This document shows, piece after piece, positions 1-10,754 of a DNA stretch of 64,000 nucleotides. Source of the DNA: Linnemannia hyalina (taxonomy: Eukaryota; Mortierellomycota; Mortierellomycetes; Mortierellales; Mortierellaceae); NCBI GenBank assembly GCA_019671135.1, contig JAHRHY010000014.1, positions 1,300,001 to 1,364,000 of the forward strand, written 5' to 3'. A program made the translations under genes and the position numbers. The notes beneath the pieces were generated by a model. It made no database searches and had not been told where the DNA came from. It was given only the letters and a program-made list of their open reading frames with translations. Positions within the stretch are counted from its first letter, which is position 1. Every line of letters begins with the position of its first letter.

Positions 1-1579
1 AGGCTTCCTCACTTGGTCACTGCCCTGCATTTTTTTTTTTTTCGTTGCCGAGGTGTGCAATGTACTTTCTCTTCTGTGTTTTGGTATGGGACATAAGAAT
101 GCGATTGGACGAAAACGAACAAAGAAGTTAAAAACGAGTGGTCAGGAATCTCTCCGAATCGCAGTCGATCCCTTTCTCATCCCTTCGTCATGGTCGAACA
201 CACAGCCCGCACTTAAGCGCTAATTCGTGAACGGGAAGAAAAAAAAAAAAAAAGAAAAGGTTGTTGCCAAGAATGACCAGGTGCTCCTCTTCATCAACAA
301 GTGGTTCATGACAAGAGTCAACGGGAGGGAAGACAATGTCCAGGGGAAGTTGACTATCGCGCATTAATGCAATTAACCCTCTTTTTTTTTGTTCGCTGCC
401 TCCTTCTTTCCCTTGACGACAGCCCATCCCTCCGGGAAGAATGGAAGGACGATGTCTCTGCTTGGACCTGCGTGAGGGAGTGATGGAGGTGTGGGATGGT
501 GTATGTGCGTATGCGAGTGGGATGTGGGATATGTATGTGTGCTTTGCCATCCTGCTACTCAAAAAAAATTCCACCTGTTCGTAATTGAGTGTGCTTCCAG
601 CCAAACAGAAAGCCAAGCACACACAAGACGGGAAGGGAAGAAAAGAAATATGCGATCGGGAGGACAAACTAGTACGTGCATGAATCAGGTCGATGCTCCC
701 TCCCTCCCTTTCCCCTTGTTTCCCTATCTCAACCCACCATCGTCAGTCCAGTCGAACAAAACACACACACTGGTACACAATTTGTGCTCAGCCCGCACCT
801 GCATCATTATCTGTTAGCGCACTCCCACCTGCCTACTCCCAAAGACAAAAATATTCACCAAATACGACATCATAGACATCTTACAATCACCATTGCCCAC
901 CCATGGGAAGATGGAAAGGGCAATGCAAGCGAAGACTTTACGGTTGGAGCAGCAGGAAACAATGACAGAGAAAGGAAGCTCCTATAATACGGGGATTGCA
1001 CGCAGGCGTTGGCGTGCATTGGAGTTTTCTCCAGAGGAGGGAAGACACTGCCCCTAGGATGAAGGATGCTTATGGAAGCAAGAAGGAGGAGTGTGAGGCA
1101 GTGAATGAAGAGAGTAGCCAGGGGAGGGAGGGCGGTGCGGAGGGGAAGAAGAGAGGGGTGAGGGTCCGTTCGTTGCTGGTTAGTGGAACTGCAGTGAGCT
1201 GAATAGAACGTATTTGCAGAAGGGCATGGAATGAGCGAGAAGGGACCAACTCACATAGAAAAATAATAAGAGCAAGAGAGAAAAAGAAGGGAAGGGAAGG
1301 GAAGGAAGGAGGGAGCCAAGGTGAGAGGGAAACACAGACAGGCGGGAGCATCGCAGCTGTTAGCATTGACATTCGTTGTCTGATTTACTGTAGTAGGAGT
1401 TTTCTGGTGAAAACAAAACAAAGCGAGTAGGATGGAGAGGGTGGTAAGACCAATTGGACTAATCGGCAGACACAGTTGGTCGCGGATGAGTCTCGATGAG
1501 TCGTTTGACGCGTCTACCGCAGTTTTAGAAACGGGGAGGGGGAATGGACGATTGTGGCGAAAGCCCAACTCCTTTATCA

Positions 1580-1912
1580 TATAAAAAGGGTCCATGGTCC
1601 CCTCGACAAAAAAAAATAACATCCATATTCAGTTCAACAAAAAAAAAGCAAATCTATCTCGATCTTCAACAGACGCCAAAAGGAAACCATCAACATTGAC
1701 CCGCAACAATCATATTACATCTCAACATTCAACTGCAACCCGCGCCTCACTTTATTTCATTTGTCTCTCTTTCTTCCTTCTTCTCCCTCTTCTTTTTTTT
1801 TTACCTTTTATTTTAACATACACACATACACATTTACCCACTACCACCCTGTAAAGAAGATGTCTTTCGCTTAGATCCAGGATTCCCACAATCGCAACAT
1901 ATACCCGTAAGT
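1580..1912 (+). promoter_or_regulatory. possible distal promoter and spliced leader exon with a mini-uORF
   Basis: A TATAAAAA element at 1580-1587 is followed by an A-rich then pyrimidine-rich leader. A four-codon open frame (ATG at 1860, TAG at 1872-1874) follows, then a strong 5' splice donor GTAAGT at 1907. This is the layout of a non-coding first exon with a small upstream ORF. The only downstream gene in the right orientation is the C2H2 factor at 3502, so a distal alternative promoter for it is the simplest reading. A non-coding transcript is the alternative. Confidence 0.35.
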
Positions 1913-2714
1913 AAACCATTGGATACGCCAATGAAGGATATATGAAGTATACGAACATTTTCTCGAGTACGACGTCAGTCTGAACCGAGTGCAACGTTCA
2001 GCCCACCGTCCCTTCCCGAGGGGACCTCTCCCTCTGCTCTATTTTTTTTTCTCTGCCAGCAAATATTTCCTTTTTGCACCATGTTATTTTTTTTACACGC
2101 AGATCTATATGGAGCCGCAGCAGAAAGCACTGGAACAGCTGTACTTTTTGTTTACCTCGTCTTTTCTTTGTGCCCGAGGTGTGAGAAGAGGCATGAAGAC
2201 GAGGCGACAAACAGCATAGGAAAGACGTGAACGAAAGAAAAAAAAGGAAAGAGGGCGTAGGATTGCTAGTAGCATAGGTATAGAAGCATCAGATAACATA
2301 TGAGAAAGAAAGAAGTAGAAAGAGGTGAGCCGAGAGTCGATGCTCTTGGTCGGTGGGTGATTCATGGTAACCGTGGTATTCATAGAGCACAAGGAGGAAG
2401 CAATTGGGTTCCCATGGGGGTAATGGGAATCAAAGAGGTGTGCGTGCAAGGGAGTGTACGTATGCTGCTCTCAGGGTAGAAAGAGTACAAGAAGATGGTT
2501 TATCGACTGCTCTCTCTCTTTTGCAGGATGTTTCTGTCATCGGATAGTACGACCTGCAAGAATAAGAGGGCGTCCATTCATACCCATGCCTTTGGAGTGT
2601 GTTCTGGCTTCGACTCGACTCCAATTGAGCAATTCGACTGCGTCGCAATTTTTTTTTTATCTTTTTGAATGAATCATATCACCCCAAAAGTGAGGCGGAG
2701 TCCAGCCCCATTTC

Positions 2715-2723
2715 TATATAAAG
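2715..2723 (+). promoter_or_regulatory. TATA-like element, possible intermediate promoter
   Basis: TATATAAAG at 2715-2723 is followed by about 700 nt of pyrimidine-rich sequence leading to the C2H2 factor start codon. It could be a second core promoter giving a long leader. Confidence 0.35.
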
Positions 2724-3386
2724 GGAGTGGTATTGTCTGCCTGTCTGTTTCTTTTTTTTCCCTTACTCCTTCCCTTCCTTCCCTTCTCTCCCCCCTTTCC
2801 TTCTTCCCTTCTTGACTTGTTTGCCTGCTTTGCTGTTGCGGCCACACTCTTCTTCCTCCTTCCACTTCACTATTCTCAGTTGTTGGCACAAGTCATTCGC
2901 TTGACCTTGTGTGCTTGTTTGTTGTTGTTCTCATTCCTTCTTCTACACTTTGCCCCCTGCAGACACCTTTTCTCATTTCCACAACTTTGTCACTTGGACT
3001 GTTCAAAACGCTTTTTCAGTAATCACTCACCCTGGACACTTGCACTCACGCTCTTCACCACCGACAAAAAACGTCGATTTTTTACTCAACTCTAAAAGAC
3101 TTGTCTTTGCCTGTTGTCTAAAATAACAATCGCGTTTTGCTACTTTGACTGTGTGTGTTCTGTATCCTCTGTGTTTGTGTGTCCTGTCTCTGTGCTAGTT
3201 CATTCTCGCGACTCTTCTTTTTTGTCTGCCTGTGCCGGTCTCTTTGTAGTCGATTGTACTTTTTTTTAATTCTTTGGTTGTTGTTGGCCAAACGAACGCT
3301 TTTTTACTTTTCTTCCACGTATCTCACTAAGAGTAAGACCATCACCCCTATCTCCTTTTTGCCACCATTTTTTACTCCTTCGCCAA

Positions 3387-3394
3387 TATAAATA
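3387..3394 (+). promoter_or_regulatory. proximal TATA box of the C2H2 factor
   Basis: TATAAATA lies 108 nt upstream of the ATG at 3502, and C/T-rich sequence lies between them. Spacing and orientation fit a core promoter for the transcription factor gene. Confidence 0.5.
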
Positions 3395-3501
3395 CCCTGC
3401 AATTGCCCTTCTCTCTTTTTTCATCCCTCCTTCCTTCCTTCTCCTTCCTCTCGTCACTCTGCTAACCAACACATCTATCCAACCATCCATCTCTATCCAT
3501 A

Positions 3502-4725
3502 ATGAATAGTCCAACTACTTCAATGGATAACGCTCGCTTCATGGATCTCTTCATGGATGTCACCGCCGACATGGGTCTCTTTGACGACTGCACTCAGTCC
3601 GTCTTCCCCTCCAATGCCATGGCCTCCTCCTCCTCCTCATCTGTCGCTTCCACCTCCACCGCCTCTACCTCTGTCTCTGCTTCTTCCATCTCTGCCATGA
3701 ACCTCAACAGCTACGTCTTCCCCAGCAACGACATTGCCAACATGACCTGGGACACCACTCTCCCCAAGCAGTTCCAACCCTTTGTCCCCGTTGCTCCCTT
3801 GACCATGGATTTCACTCCTGAGCTCTCGCCTGCCCTCAGCTACTATACCCCTGCCATGAACTCTGTCCAGTCCCCCTACGCCTTTGACAACCTTGGTCTC
3901 GACGAGCTCGGTTCTAGCCCCTCGGTCGGTTCGCAGTCGCCCATGGATGAGATCTTTGGCAGCCAGCAGTCGCAGGAGAGCTTTGACTACGATTTTGGAG
4001 TTGTCATCCCCCAGAGCAACGCTACCATGAACACGGTCTGGTCGCCCCAAGGTGACTTTGAGCTCTTCCCCACTGACACCAACCCGTCTGTCACCAGCCT
4101 GCAGCAGTTACTCATGACCCCTGCGCCTATGGGAACCGAGTTGGCGGCCTTGGAGGAGTCTCCCTTTGAGTCTGACCTCGACTACTTTTCGCCCCTTGCC
4201 TCAGAGTGCGGTAGCCCTGAGATGAGCGACTTTTCGGATGCCTTTAATGACTTTAAGCGTCGCTCGTCCGATTACAGGCCCCCTCAGCGACCCCGTCGTC
4301 GTCGCATGACCTCGGAGGAGGATGCTCGTGTTGTCATCGAGGAGACCAAGGAGGGCACCAACGGCAAGCCCCGCTACCAGTGCAAGGTCTGCGACAAGAC
4401 CTTCTCTCGTCCCTTCAACCTGCGCTCTCACCGCGCCACCCATGCCGGTGTCAAGCCCTATGTCTGCACCCATGAGGACGAGAAGAACGAGGTCTGTGGA
4501 TGGTCTTTTGCTCGCCGCCACGATTTGGAACGTCACGTTCGCAGCCGACACTCCACGGAGAAGCTGTTCAAGTGCAAGACTTGTCCCATCCAGTGCGGAC
4601 GTAGCGATGCCTTCAAACGTCACTTGCAGCGTCACCCTGCCTGCGGTCTCGCTGCTCAGTTGGAGGCTGAGGCCCAGGCCCAGTTTGAGGCCGAGTCCGC
4701 GGTCAAGGCGGAGGGTAGTCCTTGA
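3502..4725 (+). CDS. three-finger C2H2 transcription factor (Crz1-like finger layout)
   Basis: A single intronless frame of 407 residues. Residues 1-250 are Ser/Thr/Pro-rich and acidic, typical of an activation region, with a Ser/Thr tract near 37-55. A basic stretch at about 253-268 (PRRRRM core) probably serves as a nuclear localisation signal. Three zinc fingers follow: C294-C297/H310-H314; an extended C322-C332/H345-H350; and C358-C361/H374-H378. The helices read SRPFNLRSH, ARRHDLERH and GRSDAFKRH, an order resembling calcineurin-responsive Crz1/Prz1 fingers, but no calcineurin docking motif was confirmed. The tail after the fingers is a short Ala/Glu-rich segment. Predicted nuclear DNA-binding regulator. 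The ATG at 3502 is the first in frame and sits 108 nt below a TATA box. Family membership is secure; the Crz1 relation is tentative. Confidence 0.9.
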   Translation: MNSPTTSMDNARFMDLFMDVTADMGLFDDCTQSVFPSNAMASSSSSSVASTSTASTSVSASSISAMNLNSYVFPSNDIANMTWDTTLPKQFQPFVPVAPLTMDFTPELSPALSYYTPAMNSVQSPYAFDNLGLDELGSSPSVGSQSPMDEIFGSQQSQESFDYDFGVVIPQSNATMNTVWSPQGDFELFPTDTNPSVTSLQQLLMTPAPMGTELAALEESPFESDLDYFSPLASECGSPEMSDFSDAFNDFKRRSSDYRPPQRPRRRRMTSEEDARVVIEETKEGTNGKPRYQCKVCDKTFSRPFNLRSHRATHAGVKPYVCTHEDEKNEVCGWSFARRHDLERHVRSRHSTEKLFKCKTCPIQCGRSDAFKRHLQRHPACGLAAQLEAEAQAQFEAESAVKAEGSP

Positions 4726-4901
4726 ACGGAAGGTCTCCCCTCTTTCTCGATTTTCATCCATCGGGAATTATTTCTCTGCGGGCGATAGTCGGACATCAGC
4801 CTCTTCTCTTTACTTTCCAGGACTTTTTTGACGACGTCTGAGTGTGCGCGCTTCTTATTTTCAGCGACTGCCAGACAACCGTCTTTTTATCTCTTGTACC
4901 A

Positions 4902-4928
4902 GCAACAACTACAACTACAACTACAACT

Positions 4929-4965
<37 letters not shown>

Positions 4966-5000
4966 CTACAGCAACAACTACAACAAACAACAAACAACAG
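4902..5000 (+). repeat. CAA/CTACAA microsatellite in the 3' region of the C2H2 gene
   Basis: About 100 nt of almost pure CAA triplets, with interspersed CTACAA hexamers, start about 175 nt after the stop codon of the transcription factor. It lies in the probable 3'UTR, so the glutamine or threonine runs it gives in translation are not believed to be protein. Confidence 0.85.
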
Positions 5001-5005
5001 CAAAC

Positions 5006-5670
5006 ACCAAAACCAACAACAACACCCCCTTTCGCTATACAAGTAACATTGGTTGACCAGGAACGGCACTTTGAATTGAACTCCTTTTCCGACAAAGGAC
5101 TCTTTTCAGAATACAGGAAAAAACACTCCCCTCAGCAAAACAGAAGGAACCTCGAAAGACGTGGTGATGACTTTTAGACACTCTTCTCGCCCTTTTCCTT
5201 TTCATTTCGCTTTCTTTTCCTTTTACTTCTCGCCCAGTACTCCCATTTTATATCAGTATAGTCCCACACACCCACACCGCAATTGCTTTCACATCGTTTT
5301 TCAAAGGGCACAGACAAGAAAGGAAGGAACCTTCTTTGTGGCCTAGGAGACAACCACCCCACCTCCTACTTTGAACCCAAACGCGTGTTGGCTTTTGCAC
5401 CGGAATTTTTTTCTTTTTTTTTCGACCCCCCTTTTTTTTTAGTTCATGCTGTAGTGGCGTTATTGTTGGTTCTTCTCTTTTGAAGTCCTTGACGAAACCT
5501 TCTCACACCCAAGCATAGAGCGCCTTTTTTTTTTTTTTTTTTTTGCCAAAAAAATAACCATTTCGTTCGGCCGTACAATAGCGTTGTACTTGTTGCTCGT
5601 CCTCCGGGATGCAGCGACGACACCTTCATTGACGCGGTTCGAACTCTCCATTTTTTTTCTTTTTTTTTTG

Positions 5671-5701
<31 letters not shown>

Positions 5702-6174
5702 CTTGTGCGCCATCTTGTTTCTCGGTAGTACCCTTTTCTTTCTTTTTCTTTGTAGCATACATTTCTTGCATTTCTTTTAGCATTTTCCTTTCATAAAAAC
5801 AAGATAACACATAACTGCCTCGCCTCTGCCATTGACTTGCCAATGTTTGCTTGAATGAATGGTTGAAGGACACGTCCGATTGAAATGCCTTGTTCCCTCA
5901 CGATGACACGCTCTGGACTCTCTTCTACATATATTGCAAGGTGTCATATTCCCTCTTTCTAATTGACTGGTTGAAGAGTTGAACACGTCTCCTTTTGGTC
6001 GAATTCTTGACTCAACGCGCGAGAACAAAATCAAAACGAAAGATGCAACAGTGAAAGCGAAAGGCATTGCCCTACACACACACACCTCCCTTGTCAATGG
6101 CAAAAAAACGTTCCAACCATCCAGGGCATTTGCACCCAAGAACAAAAAAAATTCTAGGCGGGGAGAAAAAAGGT
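5006..6174. other. gene-free spacer with long T tracts
   Basis: No gene seen. The stretch contains a T20 run near 5525-5544 and interrupted T runs at about 5649-5700. Reading frames over these runs give Lys- or Phe-rich nonsense. It probably holds the 3' end of the C2H2 transcript and the downstream spacer of the tRNA-Ala gene. Confidence 0.5.
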
Positions 6175-6247
6175 TGGAGAACCTGGGCATCGATCCCAGT
6201 GCCTCTCGCATGCTAAGCGAGCGCTCTACCATTTGAGCTAGATCCCC
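6175..6247 (-). tRNA. tRNA-Ala (anticodon AGC)
   Basis: On the minus strand a 73-nt cloverleaf can be drawn. The acceptor is GGGGATC with GTTCTCC plus discriminator A; the D-arm is GCTC...GAGC; the anticodon arm is CTCGC-TTAGCAT-GCGAG; the T-arm is CTGGG-ATCGATG-CCCAG. The AGC anticodon gives alanine. The acceptor carries one G-T wobble (3:70) and one T-T mismatch (6:67). There is no intron. Confidence 0.93.
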
Positions 6248-6416
6248 TCACAAGACAAACTTATCTTGATGACATTTCCACTGCTTCAGTCATCTATATT
6301 TCCGACAATCAATTCTCCTCGACTTGGTGGCTTAGAAGGCTGATCATGTGACGAAGTTTGATTGGTGGTGTTTGACTCAGATTGGTGGGAGAAAGCACGA
6401 AATCATCAAGTTGATT

Positions 6417-6488
6417 GGCCGGATGGTTTAGTGGTATAATTCTCGCTTAGGGTGCGAGAGGTCCCGGGTTCAATTCCCGGTTCGGCCC
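6417..6488 (+). tRNA. tRNA-Pro (anticodon AGG)
   Basis: A 72-nt cloverleaf. The acceptor GGCCGGA pairs with TTCGGCC (one wobble) plus discriminator C; the anticodon arm is CTCGC-TTAGGGT-GCGAG; the T-arm is CCGGG-TTCAATT-CCCGG. The AGG anticodon gives proline. It lies 169 bp from the oppositely oriented tRNA-Ala, and the two genes diverge. No intron. Confidence 0.93.
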
Positions 6489-6876
6489 TTTCTCTTTTGC
6501 TTTTGCTACCTTCTGATTGTAGAAACGCGATGAACGCGGAAGGTTGTCGTCCTATGTGGCTTCCTTTTGGTCTGGACAACAAACAAGCTTGCTATCTATC
6601 TCTATCTCTCGATCTCTTACTCAAGACACGCTCGTCCCCACTTTCTGTTGTTTTTTTTTGTCTTAAGGCGCAACGCGACCAGTATCCGTACGATCAAAAC
6701 GTAAATGCACCTTCTGTTCAAAGCTTTTCACTTCTCTCGCTTCTTTCCTGCAACTTCGTTCTTTTGTATTCTTCTCCACCCTTTTTCTCAGACGAAAATC
6801 TTCATGTATGTGAAAAAAAAGAGTTTATTGGTTGCGAAAAAGACGTTACTTGCACAAAAAAAAAAAGCGAGCCTCT

Positions 6877-8727
6877 CTAAAACTTGGGGGTTTCAGGGGT
6901 AGGAGGAGTAGGTGCGGTAGGAGGAGCATCAGGCGCAGCATTATATGCAAAGAACTTGTACTTCAGAACCAACGCCAAAGCACCATGGAGGACAATCACA
7001 AGGATTAGGATAATCTTGGCAATCTGCGCCTCAGCGCGCTGCAGAACCGGGTACATGTTTCTGATCAGGAAAACACCCGAAACACCAGCACCAATACCCA
7101 ATAAGATCCATCGAGCCAGCTCGATTGGGATCACAGAGAGGACTGACACAGGGATCCAGATCGTCAGGGCGTACCCGTAGAGGGCCAACATCTCGAGGAG
7201 ATCAGGTTGGCATCCAAAGTACTTTGTGGCGCCCCAGACGAGGAGGGGGATGATGAAGGCGTAGGTGTAGATGGTTCCAAAGGCAAATGTCATCTGGAAG
7301 ATGTTGTACTGGTATGTCGTTTTGTTGAGGTAGGCGTTGATCGAGTCCACAATCGACGATGTCACGAACAGTACGAAAATCACCGTCGTCGCAATCCAGA
7401 ACGGTCCTGCGAGGTTTGTATGAAGCAAAACGTGGAGTTTGGTGTCAGTGCTCCGGATCGTTTTTCCTATTTGTTGCTGGTTCTAATAATATGAAAGCTG
7501 ACAGGGGTTCTTACCATAGAGATCGGGCCTTCCACCCATGACTTCCAAGAAGTTGTCCTTGGGAATCACACTTGCAAATAAGCGCTCCATGACCTATCGC
7601 AATGATATTGCCAAAAGTTAGCATCCCGCCTGAAAAAAAATAAGCCCTGATCCAGTTCCTGATACAATCTCGTACTTAAAACAACCCCAAGCATACCTGG
7701 TTGGTATCGACGTCAAAGAACCTCGAGTAGTATGCAATCGACCAGATGGGGCTCTTTGCTGCCTGTTCCTGCTGAGCTGTGGGACGAGCAGGTTCAAAGA
7801 TACTCGCCGAGCCGAATCCTAAATCCAGTTCATGAACAAAAGTCAACAGATGTGAGTGGAACTGAGCGAGACTGATTGTTCCTGAAAGCACCCAAGCCCA
7901 ATAGTCGTTGAACACACACCTGTGGACCGAGGTTGTGGCGTGTTTGCAGAGGACATGTTTCCTGCAGGTGGGTTCGTCGTCGTGTTGGACGATGGGAAAT
8001 CTAGTAAATGCACAAACAATCACATAAAGACTGAGGTGAGATTTGTGTTCTGCAGCGAGAAAAATAATGCCAAGGAATGAGAAATAAGGGGCTCCCAGCC
8101 CAATCATTTTTTTGAAGGATCCATGAGTGTCGCTTCTTTGATATGTTTCGTCGGTCCTGCCCGTTTGCAGAGCGAAGTAGGCACTGTGGTTGTCCATGAT
8201 ACTAGGGAGGCGAGTAGAGACGCTGTCTGTGCCAAAACGATCCATCGGAGTGTTCCTCCTGCATCCTGTTGCATGTCAAGTCATCCTGCTTAAGGACAGA
8301 GGGTTACTTCCTGCTCTGTACGGCGCTCCAGGATCAAAAGGCAATCAATTGGCGTGGTGGTTGACCCGTATATCCTCGTGGGTAGCGTAAGTGTTAAAGT
8401 TGTCAATTGCTCCTTGTCTTGGTTCTGAGGGCGTTGTTGTACAGTGTGTCACGAAACGACCCTGGAGAGGACACGTACTCTGAAACTGCAGCTCCGTGGC
8501 ATTATTGAGCTATTGAGGAGACATCAGTTGGCATCGGTGGGGTGAGAGAATGAGCGAAGGAGGTTAAGCGAAGGGTCAGAAGAAAGTTCACTTTGTTAAT
8601 CGGGTTGTAGTGGCATCTCTCATTGACGACAAGAGGGTTGGTTGAGTGGTGGCTGTGTGTTGCGACGTAAGAAGGAGAGGAGTACCTCGTCATCGTCAAT
8701 CTCGATGGCCCTGTATGCGTTGCTCAT
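6877..8727 (-). CDS. YIPF1/YIPF2/Yip5-type Golgi membrane protein, six exons
   Basis: Exons on the minus strand: 8727-8686, 8509-8479, 8000-7920, 7818-7697, 7593-7515 and 7406-6877, all with GT/AG borders and matching phases. They total 885 nt and encode 294 residues. The N-terminus has an acidic DDDE motif and LQFQ, as in YIPF1/Yip5 proteins. The signature DVDTNQV, RPDLYGPFWIATT (DLYG at 116-119) and YGYALTIWIP follows, with about five membrane spans between 123 and 280 and a short Pro-rich C-terminal tail. Yip1-family proteins bind Rab GTPases and work in ER-Golgi traffic. The 31-nt exon 2 was placed by family motif and frame and is the least certain; the rest is well supported. Confidence 0.88.
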
Positions 8728-9126
8728 GGCTGGTGGCGAGGGGTACGTGTGAAATAAGAAGGACAGATGTGTATGAAGGGGAGAGAAGTTGTTGTTGATG
8801 AAGAGACAGATGGAGTATAAGTGAAGAAAAGAGAATTGAAGAGGGCGATGATGAAGCAAAAGAAAAAGACAAGGCCATAAAAGAAGGGTTCGCTAATAAT
8901 ATCTTTTCTTTTGTGAGAGTTGGACTGTCTCCCTCTGTTCGCAGATCAAAAATCCAATCTGAACTTTGAATAATATTGATATCAGAGTGTGCCTGGTCCC
9001 TGCCATATCCTCCCACCTCCGAAGAACACAAGTGACGTCTTGCTCTTAATCCGCACACAAAAGAAAAATATTCACTTTTACTCCCCCTACCACTCTCTTC
9101 ACCTCATATTTCATTCCAAAAACACA
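8728..9126. promoter_or_regulatory. divergent promoter region between the Yip5-type and Ap4A phosphorylase genes
   Basis: Two start codons face away from each other across 399 bp. The sequence has A-rich leader DNA near each ATG. No clear TATA box is seen for either gene. Confidence 0.5.
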
Positions 9127-10503
9127 ATGACAACATACCTTGACGACCTCTACTCAAAGCTCGGATCAACCTACCACGCAGCCCTCCTTTCCGGCAACCT
9201 CATCTTCACCACCTCTGACACTCAAACCATCACCGAGACTGAATACAACATCGAGGTAACACCCCCTTCTTTTCTTCCTTCTCGCCCCCTTTTCGCACAT
9301 ACTCACGTCTCTTGCTACCACAACACGTTCACCAATTGACTCTCAAACACTTATATCTTAACCCTCCCTACTGCCTTCTTTACTTAATAACATAGTACGA
9401 AGTATGCTACGCACCAGCTCTGGCAAAGAAGCCACAGGGGATCCCACCAGTGGTTGAGGCAAAAACCCACGAGAAGATTGAACGTGTCGACCCCTTCCTC
9501 CCCCACGACCCCACCCTCTTTGTCGAGGATGCCTCGGAGCACCACAAGATCCTCCTCAACAAGTTCTGTGTCGTCCCTCACCACTTCCTCATCGTCACCA
9601 AAGGTAAGCAACTTTCTTTCAATTGAATCGGGAAACGCATGAAAAAAAAAAAAAAAAAAAAGTCGCGTCGTGGCGGTATCTTCCGAATAACGCGTGCTAA
9701 TTATTTCTTTTACGCCTGACCGTGTTTCAACAATCTAAGACTTCCGCCCACAGACACAGCCGCTGTTGCCAGAAGACCTCCTCACCGCCTGGAACGCCCT
9801 CCAAGCCCTCAAGAACTCTCACCCAGACGCAATCGCATTCTACAACTGTGGAGCCCGCTCAGGAGCCAGTCAACCTCACAAACACCTCCAAGTCCTCCCC
9901 ATCACCCGTCCCACACCCCTCACCAACCTCGTCCGGGAAGTCATTCAGCGTCGTCCTGGTCGTAGGGAAACTCGTCCAGGTGAACAATTCACAGTTCCAT
10001 TTCCTTGTGTCCATCATGCGATTCTGTTGCAGGACCCCGAGAACACTCCTGGCAAGGACGCGGAGGATATCTTGGTTGAGACGTATATCAAGCTGATGGA
10101 TAATATGCTCATGTCGATCCGGGAGTATGCCGAACAGGAGCATTTGTCGGAGGAGGAGAGGAATCTTGTTATGGGTGGTGGGCGTGCTAGCGGACTTGCC
10201 TATAACTGGATTTTGACCAGTGAGTTCATGATGTTGGTTCCTCGTCGTCAGGAATCAACCAACCCGACCGAGGACGGGATCGCATTGAGCATCAATTCTT
10301 TGGGATTTGCGGGAATGGTGTTGGCAAAGACACCGGAGGAACTGGAACATGTCAAGAAGACAGGTGTGATTGAGCTTATTGCCGAGACGGGCTTTATGTT
10401 TGGTAAAGATGGCGAGGGTCGATCAGCAGAGGAGGAGGCCCAGAAGAAGAAGGAGCAAGAGGTCCTTGAGAAGCAGATGGGAGGCGCGCTTTCTAGCCTT
10501 TAG
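9127..10503 (+). CDS. diadenosine tetraphosphate (Ap4A) phosphorylase, APA1/APA2 family
   Basis: Three exons: 9127-9255, 9396-9603 and 9740-10503. Introns are 140 and 136 nt with GTAACA...TAG and GTAAGC...AAG borders, and the product is 366 residues. Exon 2 carries the family stretch ending in NKFCVVPHHFLIVTK, and the next exon begins DFRPQTQPLL. The active-site HIT-like motif is SGASQPHKHLQVLP, with H159-x-H161-x-Q163, and the C-terminal part has NWILTSEFMMLVPR. The enzyme phosphorolyses Ap4A to ADP and ATP in the cytosol. Yeast Apa1/Apa2 are about 320-325 residues; the extra length here is mostly a Glu/Lys-rich C-terminal tail. The start is the first ATG of the frame. Confidence 0.93.
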
Positions 10504-10754
10504 ACCATGTTGAGGTAATTAGATTCATTTTTTTATCGTTATTTCTTCTTGGAACTAAACAAAAGCAATAAACAATAGAATGGGCATGTATAGGCGTAAA
10601 AGGGTTCGTTATGCGTTATGATCGTCGAAACAGAGGCTGAAAGAAAAGGAGAGGGAGGGTAAATGAGGAAAATGAAAGCGGCGCAAAGTATCACACATGA
10701 GTTGAATCAAGGCCAGCTCTGAATCAACTCTAAACATCTGAGTAGGAAATATCA

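Larger units (their letters stand above)
1..3386. other. gene-free upstream region of the C2H2 factor
   Basis: No convincing coding gene is visible here. Reading frames on both strands are short, low in complexity and overlap C/T-rich or A-rich tracts. The right part (about 1740-1860 and 2740-3480) is strongly pyrimidine-rich on the plus strand, as expected for fungal promoter and leader DNA. Three TATA-like elements point toward the transcription factor gene and are listed separately. Splice sites and the real transcription start need RNA data. Confidence 0.5.

Noticed and set aside
188..667. Minus-strand frame of 159 codons at the left edge
   Set aside because: It runs through low-complexity and poly-A/T DNA, has a Phe run and no domain, and does not look like an exon of any family.
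4796..5177. Frames giving poly-Val, poly-Cys, poly-Gln, poly-Thr or poly-Asn
   Set aside because: All are translations of the CAA microsatellite in different frames; no frame extends sensibly beyond it.
5444..5873. Lys-rich minus-strand frames
   Set aside because: They are produced by T tracts of the plus strand and have no other features.
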